From Gammaproteobacteria bacterium (GTDB taxonomy: Bacteria; Pseudomonadota; Gammaproteobacteria; HTCC5015): a DNA stretch of 64,000 nucleotides. Where the stretch lies: NCBI GenBank assembly GCA_016928055.1, contig JAFGLM010000015.1:62001-126000 (forward strand), written 5' to 3'. Positions 55,084 through 63,549 of the stretch are shown here, in pieces; positions within the stretch are counted from its first letter, which is position 1, and every line of letters begins with the position of its first letter. The notes beneath the pieces are model-generated. The model worked only from the letters and a program-made list of their open reading frames with translations. It was not told the DNA's origin and did not search any database. A program made the position numbers and the translations under genes.

Positions 55084-56082
55084 TTAAAGGTGACAAATCC
55101 CTTCTGCTTCAACCAATAAATCAGCCCGGCATATATCAGCGTGCAAATAAGCAACCGGGAGCTGGCTGCCAAAGTGTCCCCGTATCCGTTGTTGGACTAG
55201 TTCCAGATCATCCGAATTACGAAGGTAGACTTTTAACAAATCTGGTTTTAATTGTCGTTCCAACTTAAGAGCGCCAGTAATAGACTCAGTCAGCTTGCCA
55301 AGATTATCCAACATGACGGACATTTGGCCCTCAATATCGCCATGATTTTGTGTCTCGTGACCGATAATACTCGCTGTGCCTGATAAAAAAACGATGCCAC
55401 TATCCGTTGTTTCCAAAAAAGTGGCTCTGGCAAAAGAAGGACTTTGGGGACCGTATTCGCGTGGGTAACAATAAGCGCTAAGCTGCTGAGGATTTTCAAA
55501 ATGCGTACAACCTGTTCGGCAGGCAATCGCATTGATAACCACTTTTCCATTTCGAGACCCCAATGCGCTGGCCGCTGGGAAGTGCTGAGTCTCGTATCCG
55601 GCTCTCTCAAAGCCCTGATAACGACCCTTGCAAAACTGTTTATACCGTTCCAAATCACCGGCACCCTGGTTTATGTCGGTCATAGTGTTCCAGACTCTTG
55701 CCAACCGGGGGTATCCCTGAGACTTTAAAAACTCGAGGAGGTTTTTGTATTGCAATTCAATCTGCTGACTGAATTCGATATCCGATACCTCACTAATTTG
55801 CAGCACTGCCAATATAATACTCTCTGTCCTGGCCCAGTAATAATCACCCTCAATGCCATACTCCACCGGTCGATCGCTATACCAGACTTCTTTGATGTCC
55901 GGTTGGTTGAGGCACACCAATCCAGATTCGACGCACCGGGGTATCGGCGGGTTTACGTACGGTCCGTTCCCATAAGCTATAACGACAAAAACCCTGTTAT
56001 CAGCGAGAATTTGCTCCACCGGATCCAGCGAAAATTTACAGCCTATGCTGGAATTCTGAGATTGTGCGTTATCTGTCGGCAC
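55084..56082 (-). CDS. Chorismatase (XanB2/FkbO/Hyg5 family)
   Basis: A 332-residue chorismatase that turns chorismate into pyruvate plus a hydroxybenzoate or dihydroxybenzoate product. Family blocks are RVWNTMTDINQGAGDLERYKQF, YCYPREYGPQSPSFARATF and LSGTASIIGHETQNHGDIEG. XanB2 of Xanthomonas gives 3- and 4-hydroxybenzoate, the head group of xanthomonadin. Its presence here indicates that the cluster makes its own aromatic starter. It is the first gene of the left arm. Confidence 0.92.
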   Translation of the reverse strand: MPTDNAQSQNSSIGCKFSLDPVEQILADNRVFVVIAYGNGPYVNPPIPRCVESGLVCLNQPDIKEVWYSDRPVEYGIEGDYYWARTESIILAVLQISEVSDIEFSQQIELQYKNLLEFLKSQGYPRLARVWNTMTDINQGAGDLERYKQFCKGRYQGFERAGYETQHFPAASALGSRNGKVVINAIACRTGCTHFENPQQLSAYCYPREYGPQSPSFARATFLETTDSGIVFLSGTASIIGHETQNHGDIEGQMSVMLDNLGKLTESITGALKLERQLKPDLLKVYLRNSDDLELVQQRIRGHFGSQLPVAYLHADICRADLLVEAEGICHL

Positions 56083-56408
56083 TTCCTGTACTACCTGTGT
56101 TTGTCAATCTACGAATTGTTTTCATATGGAAACGCCTGCGCTCTTTTAATCTCCACGCAGGGCGAACTGAATTATAGAAAAAGGCCTTATTCATGTCACC
56201 GAGCAATGTCTTTTTAAGCTGGAGTAGAAACTGAATATCCTTCTTTGCCAACCACTATCATTCCAAACCAACTTGAGTTCAATAGCATCGTCCTGGCGAC
56301 ATTATTACCCATATTCGATAGACTGCTCGCCTGCAGGCCTGCCTTGATCATCAGCCAGCTCTGCCGTACAGTACACCAGACTGATTTTATTGCAGGGTTT
56401 TCCTGGTA
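56083..56408. other. Divergent promoter region of the aryl polyene cluster
   Basis: 326 bases between the two divergent arms. There is no convincing gene. It must carry promoters in both directions, but I see no strong hexamer pairs. Confidence 0.5.
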
Positions 56409-57164
56409 ATGCGCTCACCAATAGATAATATTGTCAAACCCCACCCGGTCCTGACTGAATACTACGCCGATGAAGGTTCGCGCCGGAAGCGTATCGACCG
56501 GATGTTTAACGCCTCAGCTCAGTACTATGACAGAATTAATAGTATCATGAGTTTTGGCTCAGGACGGTGGTACCGCGATCAGGCTTTGCGACGCGCCGGC
56601 TTAACCCTTGGCCAACGTGTTCTGGATGTTGGTGCAGGTACAGGTGTTATTTCACTGTTGGCGCAAAAAATCGTTGGCGACGGCGGTTACGTCGTGGCCG
56701 TCGATCCCAGCCAGAATATGCTCGATATAGCAAAAGCTAATGGCGTTAAAAATACCTATAAAGGTCTGGGAGAAAGCCTGCCATTCGCTGACAACGAATT
56801 TGATATGGTTACCATGGGTTTCGCACTTCGGCATGTAAGCGATCTGAGAGTCCTGTTTAAGGAATATCAACGGGTATTAAAACCGGGCGGTAAGATTCTG
56901 CTGCTGGAGATTACTCGACCGAAAAACAGCTTTGCCAGATTGGCATTGAAATTATACTTAAAAGGCTACGTGCCAATAGTTACCCGCGTGTTTCTAGGCA
57001 GTGCCGAAGCGCAGGAATTGATGAAGTATTACTGGGATACCATCGAAAAATGTGTACCTCCGGAAACGATTCTTGGTGTACTGGAAGAGACGGACATGTT
57101 GTCAGTGAAACGGAATGTGGTATTGGGTATATTCAGCGAATACTCTGCGGTAAAAGCAAAGTGA
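56409..57164 (+). CDS. SAM-dependent methyltransferase, UbiE-like, of the aryl polyene cluster
   Basis: A 251-residue class I methyltransferase. Motif I is VLDVGAGTGVISLLAQKI, and the post-motifs are VAVDPSQNM and MGFALRHVSDL, with a UbiE-like layout (ITRPKNS, then LYLKGYVP). It heads the right arm. It could methylate the aryl ring or hydroxyl of the pigment. It is clearly distinct from the housekeeping ubiE at 36226. Confidence 0.86.
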   Translation: MRSPIDNIVKPHPVLTEYYADEGSRRKRIDRMFNASAQYYDRINSIMSFGSGRWYRDQALRRAGLTLGQRVLDVGAGTGVISLLAQKIVGDGGYVVAVDPSQNMLDIAKANGVKNTYKGLGESLPFADNEFDMVTMGFALRHVSDLRVLFKEYQRVLKPGGKILLLEITRPKNSFARLALKLYLKGYVPIVTRVFLGSAEAQELMKYYWDTIEKCVPPETILGVLEETDMLSVKRNVVLGIFSEYSAVKAK

Positions 57165-57200
57165 TGCTGTTTGGCGATAAGAAAGTCATCTACAGGTAAA

Positions 57201-57485
57201 ATGAAAGTGGCATTACAAACAAACGACGAAAACAAACTGGCCAAGATTCTGGTTGAAGCTCTGGACCTGGAAGATATCAAACCGGAAAATATAGACCCGG
57301 AAGCGCCGTTATTCGGTTTTGAGCAGGAAAACAGTCTCGGCCTGGATTCCATTGACGCGTTAGAAATCGCCTTGGCAATTTCAAAAAATTATGGCATTCA
57401 ACTCAAGGCAGAAAACGAAAACAACCGTGAAGTCTTTGCCAATCTTAGGGCTTTATCCAATCACATCACAGCGATGAAAATGTAG
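57201..57485 (+). CDS. Acyl carrier protein (aryl polyene, right arm)
   Basis: A 94-residue carrier with the phosphopantetheine Ser in LGLDSIDALEIALAI. The start is the ATG at 57201; the open frame upstream begins with TTG and lacks family residues. It is the second of two ACPs in the cluster. Confidence 0.88.
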   Translation: MKVALQTNDENKLAKILVEALDLEDIKPENIDPEAPLFGFEQENSLGLDSIDALEIALAISKNYGIQLKAENENNREVFANLRALSNHITAMKM

Positions 57486-57493
57486 GCAGGTCT

Positions 57494-58096
57494 ATGCAGA
57501 TTGCGCTTCTTTGCTGCTACCCTATTCTTGTTCATCTATCTATTGCGCTTCAAGAGCCTGGCTACCGCATACTTGCCTTACTTATTTTTATAGCAGGCAT
57601 TGCATATAAAAATCTTGCGAAAGGAGTTCTTGCCACGTGGTTAACACTGTTCGCTGTTGCCATTACTGCGCTGGCGATGCATCATTTCGGTTACGATATG
57701 TACATCTTCTATCTGCCGCCGATACTGATACCGGCGCTTGTCGCCAGTGTATTCGTCCGCAGCTTATTACCGGGTAATAAAGCTCTTATAACAGGTATCG
57801 TGGAACGCGCCAGAGGCCCCATCAAAGATAATATACGCGCGCATACTGTACTGTTAACAAAAATATGGGCTGTGCTGCTCATTGCAATGACAATATTTGC
57901 ACTACTTATCTCATGGCTGGCTTCGGAATGGCTTTGGTCAATATATACCAACTTTATTAGCTATATTCTTGTGGCTGCGTTGTTGGTGGGTGATTTTTTT
58001 TACCGGCGTATGCGATTCAAAGATCATAATCACCCGGGCTTTTGCCAATATATAAGTATTGTGTTCCACTCCCGCTTTTCCAATCGTCGATCATGA
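57494..58096 (+). CDS. COG4648-type inner-membrane protein
   Basis: A 200-residue membrane protein with about six hydrophobic segments and a conserved short polar loop GIVERARGPIKDNIRAHTV. Members of the family are regular parts of aryl polyene clusters, but their reaction is not established. The stop overlaps the next gene's start by ATGA. Confidence 0.85.
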   Translation: MQIALLCCYPILVHLSIALQEPGYRILALLIFIAGIAYKNLAKGVLATWLTLFAVAITALAMHHFGYDMYIFYLPPILIPALVASVFVRSLLPGNKALITGIVERARGPIKDNIRAHTVLLTKIWAVLLIAMTIFALLISWLASEWLWSIYTNFISYILVAALLVGDFFYRRMRFKDHNHPGFCQYISIVFHSRFSNRRS

Positions 58097-59415
58097 ATAG
58101 CGAACTAACACCGTTGACAGATCGCACGCTCGACAGCATTGTAATGCAACGCGGGAATCGGGAAATTACTCTATCCGATTTAATTTCCGACTCTCAACGA
58201 CTGGCGAGTTCTTTACCTGATGCAGCTTTTTATATTCAGCTATGCAAAGACCGGTATAATTTTGTAATAGCATTTTGCGCTGCGCTACTAAGGGGTGCTA
58301 CCAATATTCTGCCTCCCAACAAACAAACTGCAGTAATAACCGAAATTGGACACACATATCCTGATTGCGTTTGTCTTTATGATGCAGACATGAAATCCAC
58401 CGGCCTGCCTGCCATGAGAATTACTGATTTAGCAGAAACAGAAAGCCTGTCCCAGCCCGCCGAAATTCCAAAAATTAATTCTGATCATATTGCCGCAATC
58501 ACTTTTACTTCGGGCAGTACCAATAAACCGAAACCATACACAAAAAAATGGCGCACCTTACTGGGTACTGCAAAGAAGATAAAAAAACGATTATTTGCCG
58601 ATTTCGAAAATGAAGCAACAGTTGTCTCGACTGTATCTTCACAACACATGTACGGCCTGGAAATGACCGTCATGATGATGCTTTATGGACACTGCAAACT
58701 GGATGCAAGTCACCCTTTTTACGCATCGGATATAGTCACCCGGTTAGAAAACATATCGCCGCCGCGAATACTTGTAACAACGCCTATACATTTACGATCT
58801 CTACTCGGTGCTAATCTGCAAATACCCGAGATTAAAAAAGTTATTTCTGCAACTGCTTCTTTACCCGACAATCTGGCAAGCGAGATAGAAAAAGTCACTG
58901 GTGGGATAGTTGAAGAAATTTATGGCTGCACTGAAACAGGTGCCTGCGCAAGTAGACGCACTTTAGAAACATCCCACTGGGATTTATTCGATCAAATGTC
59001 AATATCGGAAAAAGATCACGAATTTTTAATCAGCGGTGACAATCTTGATGAAGCAACGCCGGTGCAGGATAAACTGAAAATACTCTCTGCAACCCAGTTT
59101 GAATTTGTCGGTCGTACCAGCGACCTTCTCAAGGTCGCCGGCAAGCGCGCGTCCCTGGCCGACCTGAATAATTCGATCATGGAAATAGACGGCGTCGTAG
59201 ATGCTGTGGTTTTTATTCCTGATCACGATAATCAGAACTTGTCGCAGAGGCCCGCCGCATTGATCGTAACAAAGCTGAGTAAACAAGCGATCAGCAAAAC
59301 CATCGCAAAATTAATTGATCCGGTTTTTATTCCCAGACCGATTAAGATTGTAACTGCACTTCCGCGCGCCGAAAATGGCAAAATTCAACGCGCGGAACTG
59401 ATGAAACTTATTTAA
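58093..59415 (+). CDS. Acyl-AMP ligase (aryl polyene head-group activating, ApeH-like)
   Basis: A 440-residue adenylate-forming enzyme. The P-loop is ITFTSGSTNKPKPYTKKW, with EIYGCTETGACASR as the aromatic motif, DLLKVAGKRASLADLNNSI as the hinge and the C-terminal ALPRAENGKIQRAEL (catalytic Lys). It should activate the hydroxybenzoate and load the ACP. The ATG at 58093 (MNSELTPLTDRTLDS) overlaps the preceding stop. Confidence 0.92.
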   Translation: MNSELTPLTDRTLDSIVMQRGNREITLSDLISDSQRLASSLPDAAFYIQLCKDRYNFVIAFCAALLRGATNILPPNKQTAVITEIGHTYPDCVCLYDADMKSTGLPAMRITDLAETESLSQPAEIPKINSDHIAAITFTSGSTNKPKPYTKKWRTLLGTAKKIKKRLFADFENEATVVSTVSSQHMYGLEMTVMMMLYGHCKLDASHPFYASDIVTRLENISPPRILVTTPIHLRSLLGANLQIPEIKKVISATASLPDNLASEIEKVTGGIVEEIYGCTETGACASRRTLETSHWDLFDQMSISEKDHEFLISGDNLDEATPVQDKLKILSATQFEFVGRTSDLLKVAGKRASLADLNNSIMEIDGVVDAVVFIPDHDNQNLSQRPAALIVTKLSKQAISKTIAKLIDPVFIPRPIKIVTALPRAENGKIQRAELMKLI

Positions 59416-59424
59416 CAATAAAAC

Positions 59425-59739
59425 ATGGATAAAATTAACCTCGAGTTAGCTATTCCTGAGGTTCATCCTTGCTACTCAGATCACTTCCCCGGAAATCCCC
59501 TGGTACCCGGAGCGTTACTGTTGCAGTGGATTTTTAATAAAATCCAAACTGCGTATTTAAATGTCGTTATCACCGAAGTAAAAAGTGCAAAATTTTATTC
59601 TGCTGTTCGCCCTGGTGATTCCTGCAATCTGGAAATCTGCTATGCAGCAGAAATTTCCATCCTGTCGGTTGATTGTATGTCGAACTCCAGGCTGGCCTGT
59701 CGATGCAAAATGATAGTGAGAGAAAACGAAATTGGATAA
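59425..59739 (+). CDS. Hotdog-fold 3-hydroxyacyl-ACP dehydratase (ApeI-like)
   Basis: A 104-residue FabA/FabZ-type dehydratase. The active-site block is HPCYSDHFPGNPLVPGALLLQW (His and later Glu-type position replaced by Gln-Trp context). It removes water after ketoreduction to give the conjugated double bonds. It is one of two hotdog dehydratases of the cluster and may be paired with the one at 62605. Confidence 0.88.
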   Translation: MDKINLELAIPEVHPCYSDHFPGNPLVPGALLLQWIFNKIQTAYLNVVITEVKSAKFYSAVRPGDSCNLEICYAAEISILSVDCMSNSRLACRCKMIVRENEIG

Positions 59740-60655
59740 TTCTCACAACTATCACTGGAGCGAACAGAAAGAAGTTGGCAGTCGATTTTTCCTTGCTATA
59801 TTGACGTGGATCGCTTTTAAGCTCGGTCGAAGATCAGCGCGCCTGCTGCTGATATTTATTACCGTCTACTTTTATTTAAGGGGCGCGAAAGCTCGTAAGG
59901 CATCCAGAAGATACCTGCGTCGCGTATTAAAAAAAAATCCCAGCTGGTTCGACGTTTATCAACATTTTTATTATTTTGCATGTGTAACACTCGATCGTCT
60001 TTTCTTACTGACAGGAAGGCTAAACTTGTTTGACATTGAAATTCACGGCAAAAATTTATTTAATGAAATGATAGCTGCGCAGCAAGGCTGTTTATTATTT
60101 GTTTCGCATATCGGCAGCTTTGAAGTTATGCGCGTTCTGGGCAGCAGAGATCATTCTTTGCCAATCCATATATTAATGGATCAGAATCATAATTCAATTG
60201 CCATGCAGCTTATAACCAGACTTGACCCTGAACTCGCTGATCGCATTATTGAAGCCAGGCAAACTTCAACAGAATTGGTTTTAAAAATGAATGAACTGAT
60301 ACAAGAGGGTGGGATGGTCGGTATTATGGTTGATCGGCTGCGTCCCAGGGAAGCCGGTGTCGAGTGCTCGCTATTGGGCGGAACCGCTAATCTACCTGCC
60401 GGACCCTGGCAGATGGCGGCAGCACTAAAAGTACCAGTCGTGATGTGTTTTGGATTGTATGATGGTAAAAATCGCTACAACATCCATTTCGAGTTACTTA
60501 GTGAAAAAATAAGCAGTAAACGCAGTGAACGCTCAGTCTCGATCACAAATCACATTCAGGAATATTGCCAAAGGCTGGAACACTACCTAAGCGTGCAGCC
60601 TTTTAATTGGTTTAACTTTTATGAGTTCTGGAAAGATGAAACCACTGGCCATTAG
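59732..60655 (+). CDS. LpxL/HtrB-like lysophospholipid acyltransferase
   Basis: A 307-residue LPLAT-family enzyme with the HX4E catalytic block VSHIGSFEVMR and GIMVDRLRPREAG. It resembles late lipid A acyltransferases. The start appears to be TTG at 59732, overlapping the previous stop. In the cluster it probably helps attach an acyl or polyene chain to a lipid carrier. Confidence 0.86.
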   Translation: MDNSHNYHWSEQKEVGSRFFLAILTWIAFKLGRRSARLLLIFITVYFYLRGAKARKASRRYLRRVLKKNPSWFDVYQHFYYFACVTLDRLFLLTGRLNLFDIEIHGKNLFNEMIAAQQGCLLFVSHIGSFEVMRVLGSRDHSLPIHILMDQNHNSIAMQLITRLDPELADRIIEARQTSTELVLKMNELIQEGGMVGIMVDRLRPREAGVECSLLGGTANLPAGPWQMAAALKVPVVMCFGLYDGKNRYNIHFELLSEKISSKRSERSVSITNHIQEYCQRLEHYLSVQPFNWFNFYEFWKDETTGH

Positions 60656-61820
60656 CTGCTATTCAATCAGTACCGCTCTCGGCACGGGTCTTGCGGAAAA
60701 CTTGCGGGCTCTGCAACGGGAAAAAAGCGGACTAATGCCCTGTGATTTCTTTGACATAAGCGATCTGAACACATGGGTCGGCGAAGTGAACGGTCTGGAA
60801 CAGATTAAGCTTCCTAAGTCTTTGCAAAAATTCACCTGTCGTAATAATCAACTCGCGTTGCTTGGATTGGAACAGGACGACTTTTTAATAAAGTGCCGGA
60901 TGGCGATAAAAAAATACGGTAGTAGTCGGATCGGTATCTTTATCGGCACCAGCACCTCAGGAATCCTGCAAACCGAAAAGGCCTATCTGGAGTCTGTCAA
61001 CTTGACGAATTTACCAGATTGGTACCACTATTCCGAAACTCAGAATATTTACTCAGTTGCCGAATTTGTTCGTCTCTGTATCGGCGCACAAGGCCCCTGC
61101 ACCGCTATTTCAACCGCCTGTTCGTCGAGCGCCAAAGTATTTGCCAGCGCACAACGTGCAATACTGGCCGGCTTGTGCGACGCCGCTGTTGTCGGAGGCG
61201 TAGATAGCCTATGTTTAACAACCTTGTACGGTTTTCATTCACTGCAGCTCATTTCAGACGATATATGCAGACCGGCTGATATTAATCGTAAAGGCTTATC
61301 AATGGGAGAAGCGGCGGGGTTCGCTTTGCTTGAACCTTTCGACCAGGAAAGCGAACACTTATTGCTTGGTTATGGCGAAAGCAGTGACGCTTATCACATG
61401 TCTTCACCCCACCCTGAGGGACACGGTGCATTCTCAGCTATGAAAAATGCGTTGCAGCGCGCCGAACTGGACTCAGGCGATATTGACTATATTAACCTGC
61501 ATGGAACCGCCACTCATATCAATGATCTGTCAGAATCGCGAGCCATTGATCGCCTGTTTGGATCTGATACGCCTTGCAGTTCAACCAAAGGCTGGACAGG
61601 TCACACTTTGGGTGCCGCTGGCATCGTCGAGATGGCTTTCTCGTTGCTCTGTATAAAAAATGGTTTTATCCCTTTAAGTATCAACACTCAGAAAATAGAT
61701 CCTGAAATCCAGATTAATATAGTGATGAAGAGTTACGCAAAACCCGTCAGAAAAGTCTTAAGCAATTCATTTGGATTCGGCGGCAGTAATTGCAGCCTGA
61801 TATTTGGAAGTCGTCCATGA
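60636..61820 (+). CDS. Beta-ketoacyl-ACP synthase (aryl polyene, ApeO-like)
   Basis: A 394-residue ketosynthase with a full catalytic set: Cys in AISTACSSSAKVFASA, His in NLHGTATHINDL and His in TKGWTGHTLGAAGI. The start is the ATG at 60636 (MKPLAISCYSIST), overlapping the LpxL-like gene by 20 bases. It is followed by a chain-length-factor-like gene, so the pair may act as a KS-CLF heterodimer. Confidence 0.92.
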   Translation: MKPLAISCYSISTALGTGLAENLRALQREKSGLMPCDFFDISDLNTWVGEVNGLEQIKLPKSLQKFTCRNNQLALLGLEQDDFLIKCRMAIKKYGSSRIGIFIGTSTSGILQTEKAYLESVNLTNLPDWYHYSETQNIYSVAEFVRLCIGAQGPCTAISTACSSSAKVFASAQRAILAGLCDAAVVGGVDSLCLTTLYGFHSLQLISDDICRPADINRKGLSMGEAAGFALLEPFDQESEHLLLGYGESSDAYHMSSPHPEGHGAFSAMKNALQRAELDSGDIDYINLHGTATHINDLSESRAIDRLFGSDTPCSSTKGWTGHTLGAAGIVEMAFSLLCIKNGFIPLSINTQKIDPEIQINIVMKSYAKPVRKVLSNSFGFGGSNCSLIFGSRP

Positions 61821-62608
61821 ACAGACTTTTTATTGATGCGATCGGGGTAGCAACCACCGGCATGCCAAACTGGGCTGTTGCAAGTGAAATATTATGTGGG
61901 CATAAACCCTATCATCCTGAGCCGCTCGAGTACTGTAAACCCGCGCTATTGCCGCCGAACGAAAAACGGCGTTCCACCAAACTTGTACGTCTGGCTTTCA
62001 GGGTTTGTGAGGAGATACTGACTAAGAATCCTGCGGCCGCACAAAATACCTTGTCAGTATTTGCCTCATCAGGCGGCGATTATCAAATTATTGATCAAAT
62101 CTGCCGGGTATTAGCAGAAAAAGATCGTGCACTGTCGCCAACACAATTTCATAACTCAGTACATAATTCTGCAGCGGGATACTGGAGTATTGCAACTCAA
62201 TCAACTCTGCCATCGACCAGTCTTTCAGGCCACGACTTAACATTCGCCGCCGGGTTATTGGAAGCGGCAACCATGGCGATTGAAGCTGAACAACCGGTAT
62301 TACTGGCAACTTACGATACCGAATTGCCGGAACCATTGCTAAAAAAACGCAATATCGCATTTCCTTTTGCAGTGGCATTATTGCTGGCACCAAAAAAATC
62401 CGAAGATACTATCGCTGGCATCACGATTCAACGTTGCCATCAACTCATTGAAACCAAATGCGTAAATCCTGATATCGAGTTGCTGCGTACCGGCAATCCC
62501 GCCGCCAGAGCTTTGCCCTTACTCGAACGGATAGCCATGAGAGAAAACAGCACAGTAATACTAAGCGCGCCCGGCGATGCGGCTTTAAAATTGGAAATAG
62601 AACATTGA
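61817..62608 (+). CDS. Chain-length-factor-like ketosynthase homologue (ApeC-like)
   Basis: A 263-residue protein of the short beta-ketoacyl synthase-like family. It lacks the catalytic Cys: the matching region reads FHNSVHNSAAGYWSIATQ. It is therefore a likely structural partner of the upstream ketosynthase rather than an enzyme by itself. The ATG at 61817 overlaps the previous stop (ATGA). A longer reading frame is out of line with the family. Confidence 0.86.
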   Translation: MNRLFIDAIGVATTGMPNWAVASEILCGHKPYHPEPLEYCKPALLPPNEKRRSTKLVRLAFRVCEEILTKNPAAAQNTLSVFASSGGDYQIIDQICRVLAEKDRALSPTQFHNSVHNSAAGYWSIATQSTLPSTSLSGHDLTFAAGLLEAATMAIEAEQPVLLATYDTELPEPLLKKRNIAFPFAVALLLAPKKSEDTIAGITIQRCHQLIETKCVNPDIELLRTGNPAARALPLLERIAMRENSTVILSAPGDAALKLEIEH

Positions 62609-63030
62609 AACCGGACAAAACACAAATCGCTAAACTTATACCGCATGGAAACGGAATGAGTCTGATTGATCGTGTCATTGATTGTGATGAAAATTACATA
62701 AAGTGCGAAACCGATTCGCATAAAGCGGAGAAAAATCCGCTGACAGAAAACGGTAAGTTAGCCAGTATTATTCTTATTGAATATGCATCGCAGGCTGCCG
62801 GCATACATGCTTCACTTAATCAACGCGAACTGACTCAGGGGAAACCTGCATATATAGGTTCGATCAAGAATGTAAAACTATTTACTGAATCCCTGGAAAA
62901 TATTAATGAAACACTGATACTGGAAGCAAGATGCATATTATCCAATGCCAAAGGCGCGATCTATGATTTTAGCGTTTACCATCGGCAACCTTTGGCAGAA
63001 GGCCGGGTCACACTGGTCTTGCCAAAATAA
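62605..63030 (+). CDS. Hotdog-fold dehydratase (ApeP-like)
   Basis: A 141-residue 3-hydroxyacyl-ACP dehydratase family protein (AKLIPHGNGMSLIDRVIDCD, then LIEYASQAAGIHASL). It may form a heterodimer with the smaller hotdog protein encoded at 59425, as ApeI and ApeP do. The start is TTG at 62605, overlapping the preceding stop by TTGA. It is the last gene of the right arm. Confidence 0.88.
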   Translation: MKPDKTQIAKLIPHGNGMSLIDRVIDCDENYIKCETDSHKAEKNPLTENGKLASIILIEYASQAAGIHASLNQRELTQGKPAYIGSIKNVKLFTESLENINETLILEARCILSNAKGAIYDFSVYHRQPLAEGRVTLVLPK

Positions 63031-63078
63031 TACCGGAATAAAAATTTCTTTAAGCTGATCGAATCCATATTGACACAA

Positions 63079-63522
63079 TCATTTCCACTGCGCGCGTACC
63101 AGCATCCACTCGTCATCCTGATATTGCCACTCACCTGTTACCTGGTACACACGGCCATCTTGCGGGAATATGTTTTCAGCACCCGTCAATATAACCACGC
63201 CATCCATTTGCGCCGAGAATGGGTCCTGTGGATTTACTTCTATATCCATGCGCGTGATAACAACATGAATATTTTTATGTTGTAAAAATATTCCTGCCAT
63301 TATGCGTCGCAAACTCGTCTTGTCTATGCCGCGATTACCGGAAAAATTTTCGGAAAGATATTCAACTGCCGCGCGTGGCTTCTTATTCTCAGCCGCTTCC
63401 TGCATGGATTGAATATTGGCCAGAATCGCTTCTTCCGGCGCTGTTTTCGAGCATGCGCTTACAATAAAAAAAAGCAAAAATGTGATTGCGTAAACTATTG
63501 CCGTCAGTTTGTTATTGCGCAT
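63079..63522 (-). CDS. Putative lipoprotein, NTF2-like
   Basis: A 147-residue lipoprotein (lipobox FIVSAC, Cys about residue 24). The mature part looks like an NTF2/SnoaL-like fold (AILANIQSMQEAAENKKPR, then GEWQYQDDEWMLVRAQW). It is convergent with the aryl polyene right arm and so is probably a separate unit. GGAGGG precedes the ATG. The function is unknown. Confidence 0.78.
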   Translation of the reverse strand: MRNNKLTAIVYAITFLLFFIVSACSKTAPEEAILANIQSMQEAAENKKPRAAVEYLSENFSGNRGIDKTSLRRIMAGIFLQHKNIHVVITRMDIEVNPQDPFSAQMDGVVILTGAENIFPQDGRVYQVTGEWQYQDDEWMLVRAQWK

Positions 63523-63549
63523 AGATCCCTCCTTGTCTGCAACAATTAA

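Noticed and set aside
56069..56251. 60-residue minus-strand frame between the two arms of the pigment cluster
   Set aside because: It starts with TTG, overlaps the chorismatase start and lacks recognisable features.
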